From contig JAIRTG010000120.1 of NCBI GenBank assembly GCA_031255055.1, forward strand, positions 1 to 6,832: a stretch of DNA of 6,832 nucleotides, given 5' to 3'. The notes beneath the pieces were generated by a model. The model was given only the letters and a program-made list of their open reading frames with translations. It was not told the origin of the DNA and ran no database searches. Numbering within the stretch: position 1 is the stretch's first letter; each line of letters begins with the position of its first letter. Positions 6,373-6,832 of the stretch are shown here, piece after piece. Origin of the DNA: Prevotellaceae bacterium. Lineage in GTDB: Bacteria > Bacteroidota > Bacteroidia > Bacteroidales > Paludibacteraceae. The translations under genes and the position numbers were made by a program.

Positions 6373-6428
6373 AAAAACAGGATTTTATTGTTTCGTCCCT
6401 TCTTTTGCAAAAACAACGTCAACGGGTT

Positions 6429-6458
6429 TTTGGAAAATCAAAAAAATATGTACCTTTG
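6429..6458 (+). promoter_or_regulatory. Bacteroidetes-type promoter for tRNA-Pro
   Basis: TTTG (6429-6432) and TACCTTTG (6451-6458) are separated by 18 nt, close to the TTTG-N19-TAnnTTTG consensus. The -7 box ends 12 nt before the mature tRNA 5' end, a sensible distance for a short processed leader. This is the best promoter in the window and the main evidence for the phylum. Confidence 0.8.
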
Positions 6459-6470
6459 CGCCACCATTTT

Positions 6471-6544
6471 CGGGATGTAGCTCAGCCCGGTAGAGTACGC
6501 GTCTGGGGGGCGTGTGGTCGCAGGTTCAAATCCTGTCATCCCGA
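6471..6544 (+). tRNA. tRNA-Pro, anticodon GGG
   Basis: A complete cloverleaf folds by eye. The acceptor stem CGGGATG/CATCCCG (6471-6477 with 6537-6543) is a perfect 7 bp. The D-stem is GCTC/GAGT, the anticodon stem CGCGT/GCGTG encloses the loop CTGGGGG, and the T-stem GCAGG/CCTGT encloses TTCAAAT. The anticodon GGG at 6505-6507 reads proline codons CCC and CCU. The discriminator is A6544 and the CCA end is not encoded, so it must be added after transcription. The variable loop is short (class I). The gene has its own promoter and terminator and so looks monocistronic. Confidence 0.97.
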
Positions 6545-6551
6545 CATCGAA

Positions 6552-6592
6552 AATCAGCCATTTACATTCTTTGTAAGTGGCTGATTCTATTT
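6552..6592 (+). terminator. Intrinsic terminator after tRNA-Pro
   Basis: AATCAGCCA (6552-6560) pairs with TGGCTGATT (6578-6586). The stem continues inward through TTTACA/TTGTAAG-type pairing, giving about 15 bp with one G-T wobble and a five-base loop. The following CTATTT is a weak T-tract. It starts 7 nt after the tRNA 3' end and stops 5 nt before the right repeat element. Confidence 0.8.
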
Positions 6593-6688
6593 AGCGGTCT
6601 TCCTTCAAGAAGAGAAAGAGAAAGAAATTTAGGTGGGGGAAGTCTCCCCCTCGCTTCAGCCGCCTACGGCGTCTTCCGCTACCCCCTC

Positions 6689-6707
6689 TGCGGGGCGGTG
6701 CCCCGCA
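6689..6707. repeat. G/C-rich hairpin in right repeat copy, loop GGT
   Basis: TGCGGGGC and GCCCCGCA make the same 8-bp stem as at 181-199. The loop is GGT on this strand, where the equivalent strand of the left copy reads TCT. Two loop bases changed and no stem base changed. Confidence 0.85.
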
Positions 6708-6733
6708 ACGCCCCGAAAGACAGCGTTTATAGT

Positions 6734-6754
6734 GATTAGTGATTAGTGATTAGT
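6734..6754 (+). repeat. Heptamer tandem array, 3 x GATTAGT
   Basis: Three perfect copies of GATTAGT, the reverse complement of ACTAATC. They sit in the same place within the element as the seven-unit array at 106-154. The flanking TTTATAGT and C5 run correspond to the left copy, so this is a real copy-number difference. Confidence 0.97.
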
Positions 6755-6832
6755 CCCCCTCTATATTTTGTCAAGTGCAAAAAAAGGAATAACTTTCGGC
6801 GCAGCCATGCAGCAAGACCATTCAGCACTATA

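Larger units (their letters stand above)
6598..6810 (+). repeat. Right copy of the dispersed inverted repeat element (213 bp)
   Basis: Reverse complement of 49-297. In plus-strand order it reads TCTTCCTTCAAGAAG, a purine tract, hairpin GGGGGA/TCCCCC (6635-6650), hairpin CGCC/GGCG (6661-6671), hairpin TGCGGGGC/GCCCCGCA (6689-6707), three GATTAGT units (6734-6754), a C5 run, CTATATTTTGTCAAGTGC, an A7 run and GCGCAGCCATGC. It is 36 bp shorter than the left copy. Four missing heptamers account for 28 bp, and small length changes in the A-run and purine tract account for the rest. Similarity stops at 6810. It lies just after the tRNA-Pro terminator, as the left copy lies after the gcvT terminator. 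It has no transposase or recognisable protein. A reading frame runs from within the tRNA through it to 6739, but it is judged non-coding. Confidence 0.9.

Noticed and set aside
6402..6411. Palindrome TTTTGCAAAA downstream of cls as terminator or operator
   Set aside because: An isolated 10-bp A/T-rich palindrome with no loop or T-tract, and common by chance in such sequence.
6512..6739. 75-codon plus-strand open frame ending in the right repeat
   Set aside because: It starts inside the tRNA-Pro gene and runs through its terminator. The shared peptide reflects the repeated DNA, not a conserved protein.
49..6810. Composite transposon or genomic island bounded by inverted repeats
   Set aside because: No transposase or integrase is present, the interior is entirely core genes with native-looking promoters, and no target-site duplication is seen outside the repeats.

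Overview
The window looks like a chromosomal housekeeping segment from a member of the Bacteroidetes, probably Bacteroidales. Three upstream regions carry the TTG/TTTG + TAnnTTTG promoter type of that phylum. No gene has a clear Shine-Dalgarno sequence. The protein sequences also read as Bacteroidales-like. No genus can be named from the sequence alone.

Layout: 1-474 has no convincing gene. It holds the left copy of a dispersed repeat (49-297), a degenerate extra repeat piece (292-337) and the gcvT terminator (407-444). On the minus strand, read right to left, lie prmC (release-factor glutamine methyltransferase), pepT (tripeptide aminopeptidase) and gcvT (glycine cleavage T-protein). The last two are probably one transcript. 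From a 67-bp divergent intergenic region, ribD (riboflavin deaminase/reductase) and a cardiolipin synthase gene run on the plus strand, 11 nt apart. A tRNA-Pro(GGG) gene follows, with its own promoter and terminator. The right copy of the dispersed repeat lies at 6598-6810.

The five proteins belong to different core processes: one-carbon/glycine metabolism, peptide degradation, translation termination, flavin synthesis and membrane lipid synthesis. They do not form one pathway, and nothing suggests a defence, mobile or biosynthetic cluster.

The unusual part is the repeat pair. Two copies of a ~210-250 bp element lie in inverted orientation about 6.3 kb apart. Each contains a heptamer array (7 units against 3), three small G/C-rich hairpins and a purine/pyrimidine tract. 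Each lies just beyond the terminator of a transcript and has the same orientation relative to that transcript. This looks like a dispersed, structured, non-coding repeat family. I cannot name it, and its function is unknown.
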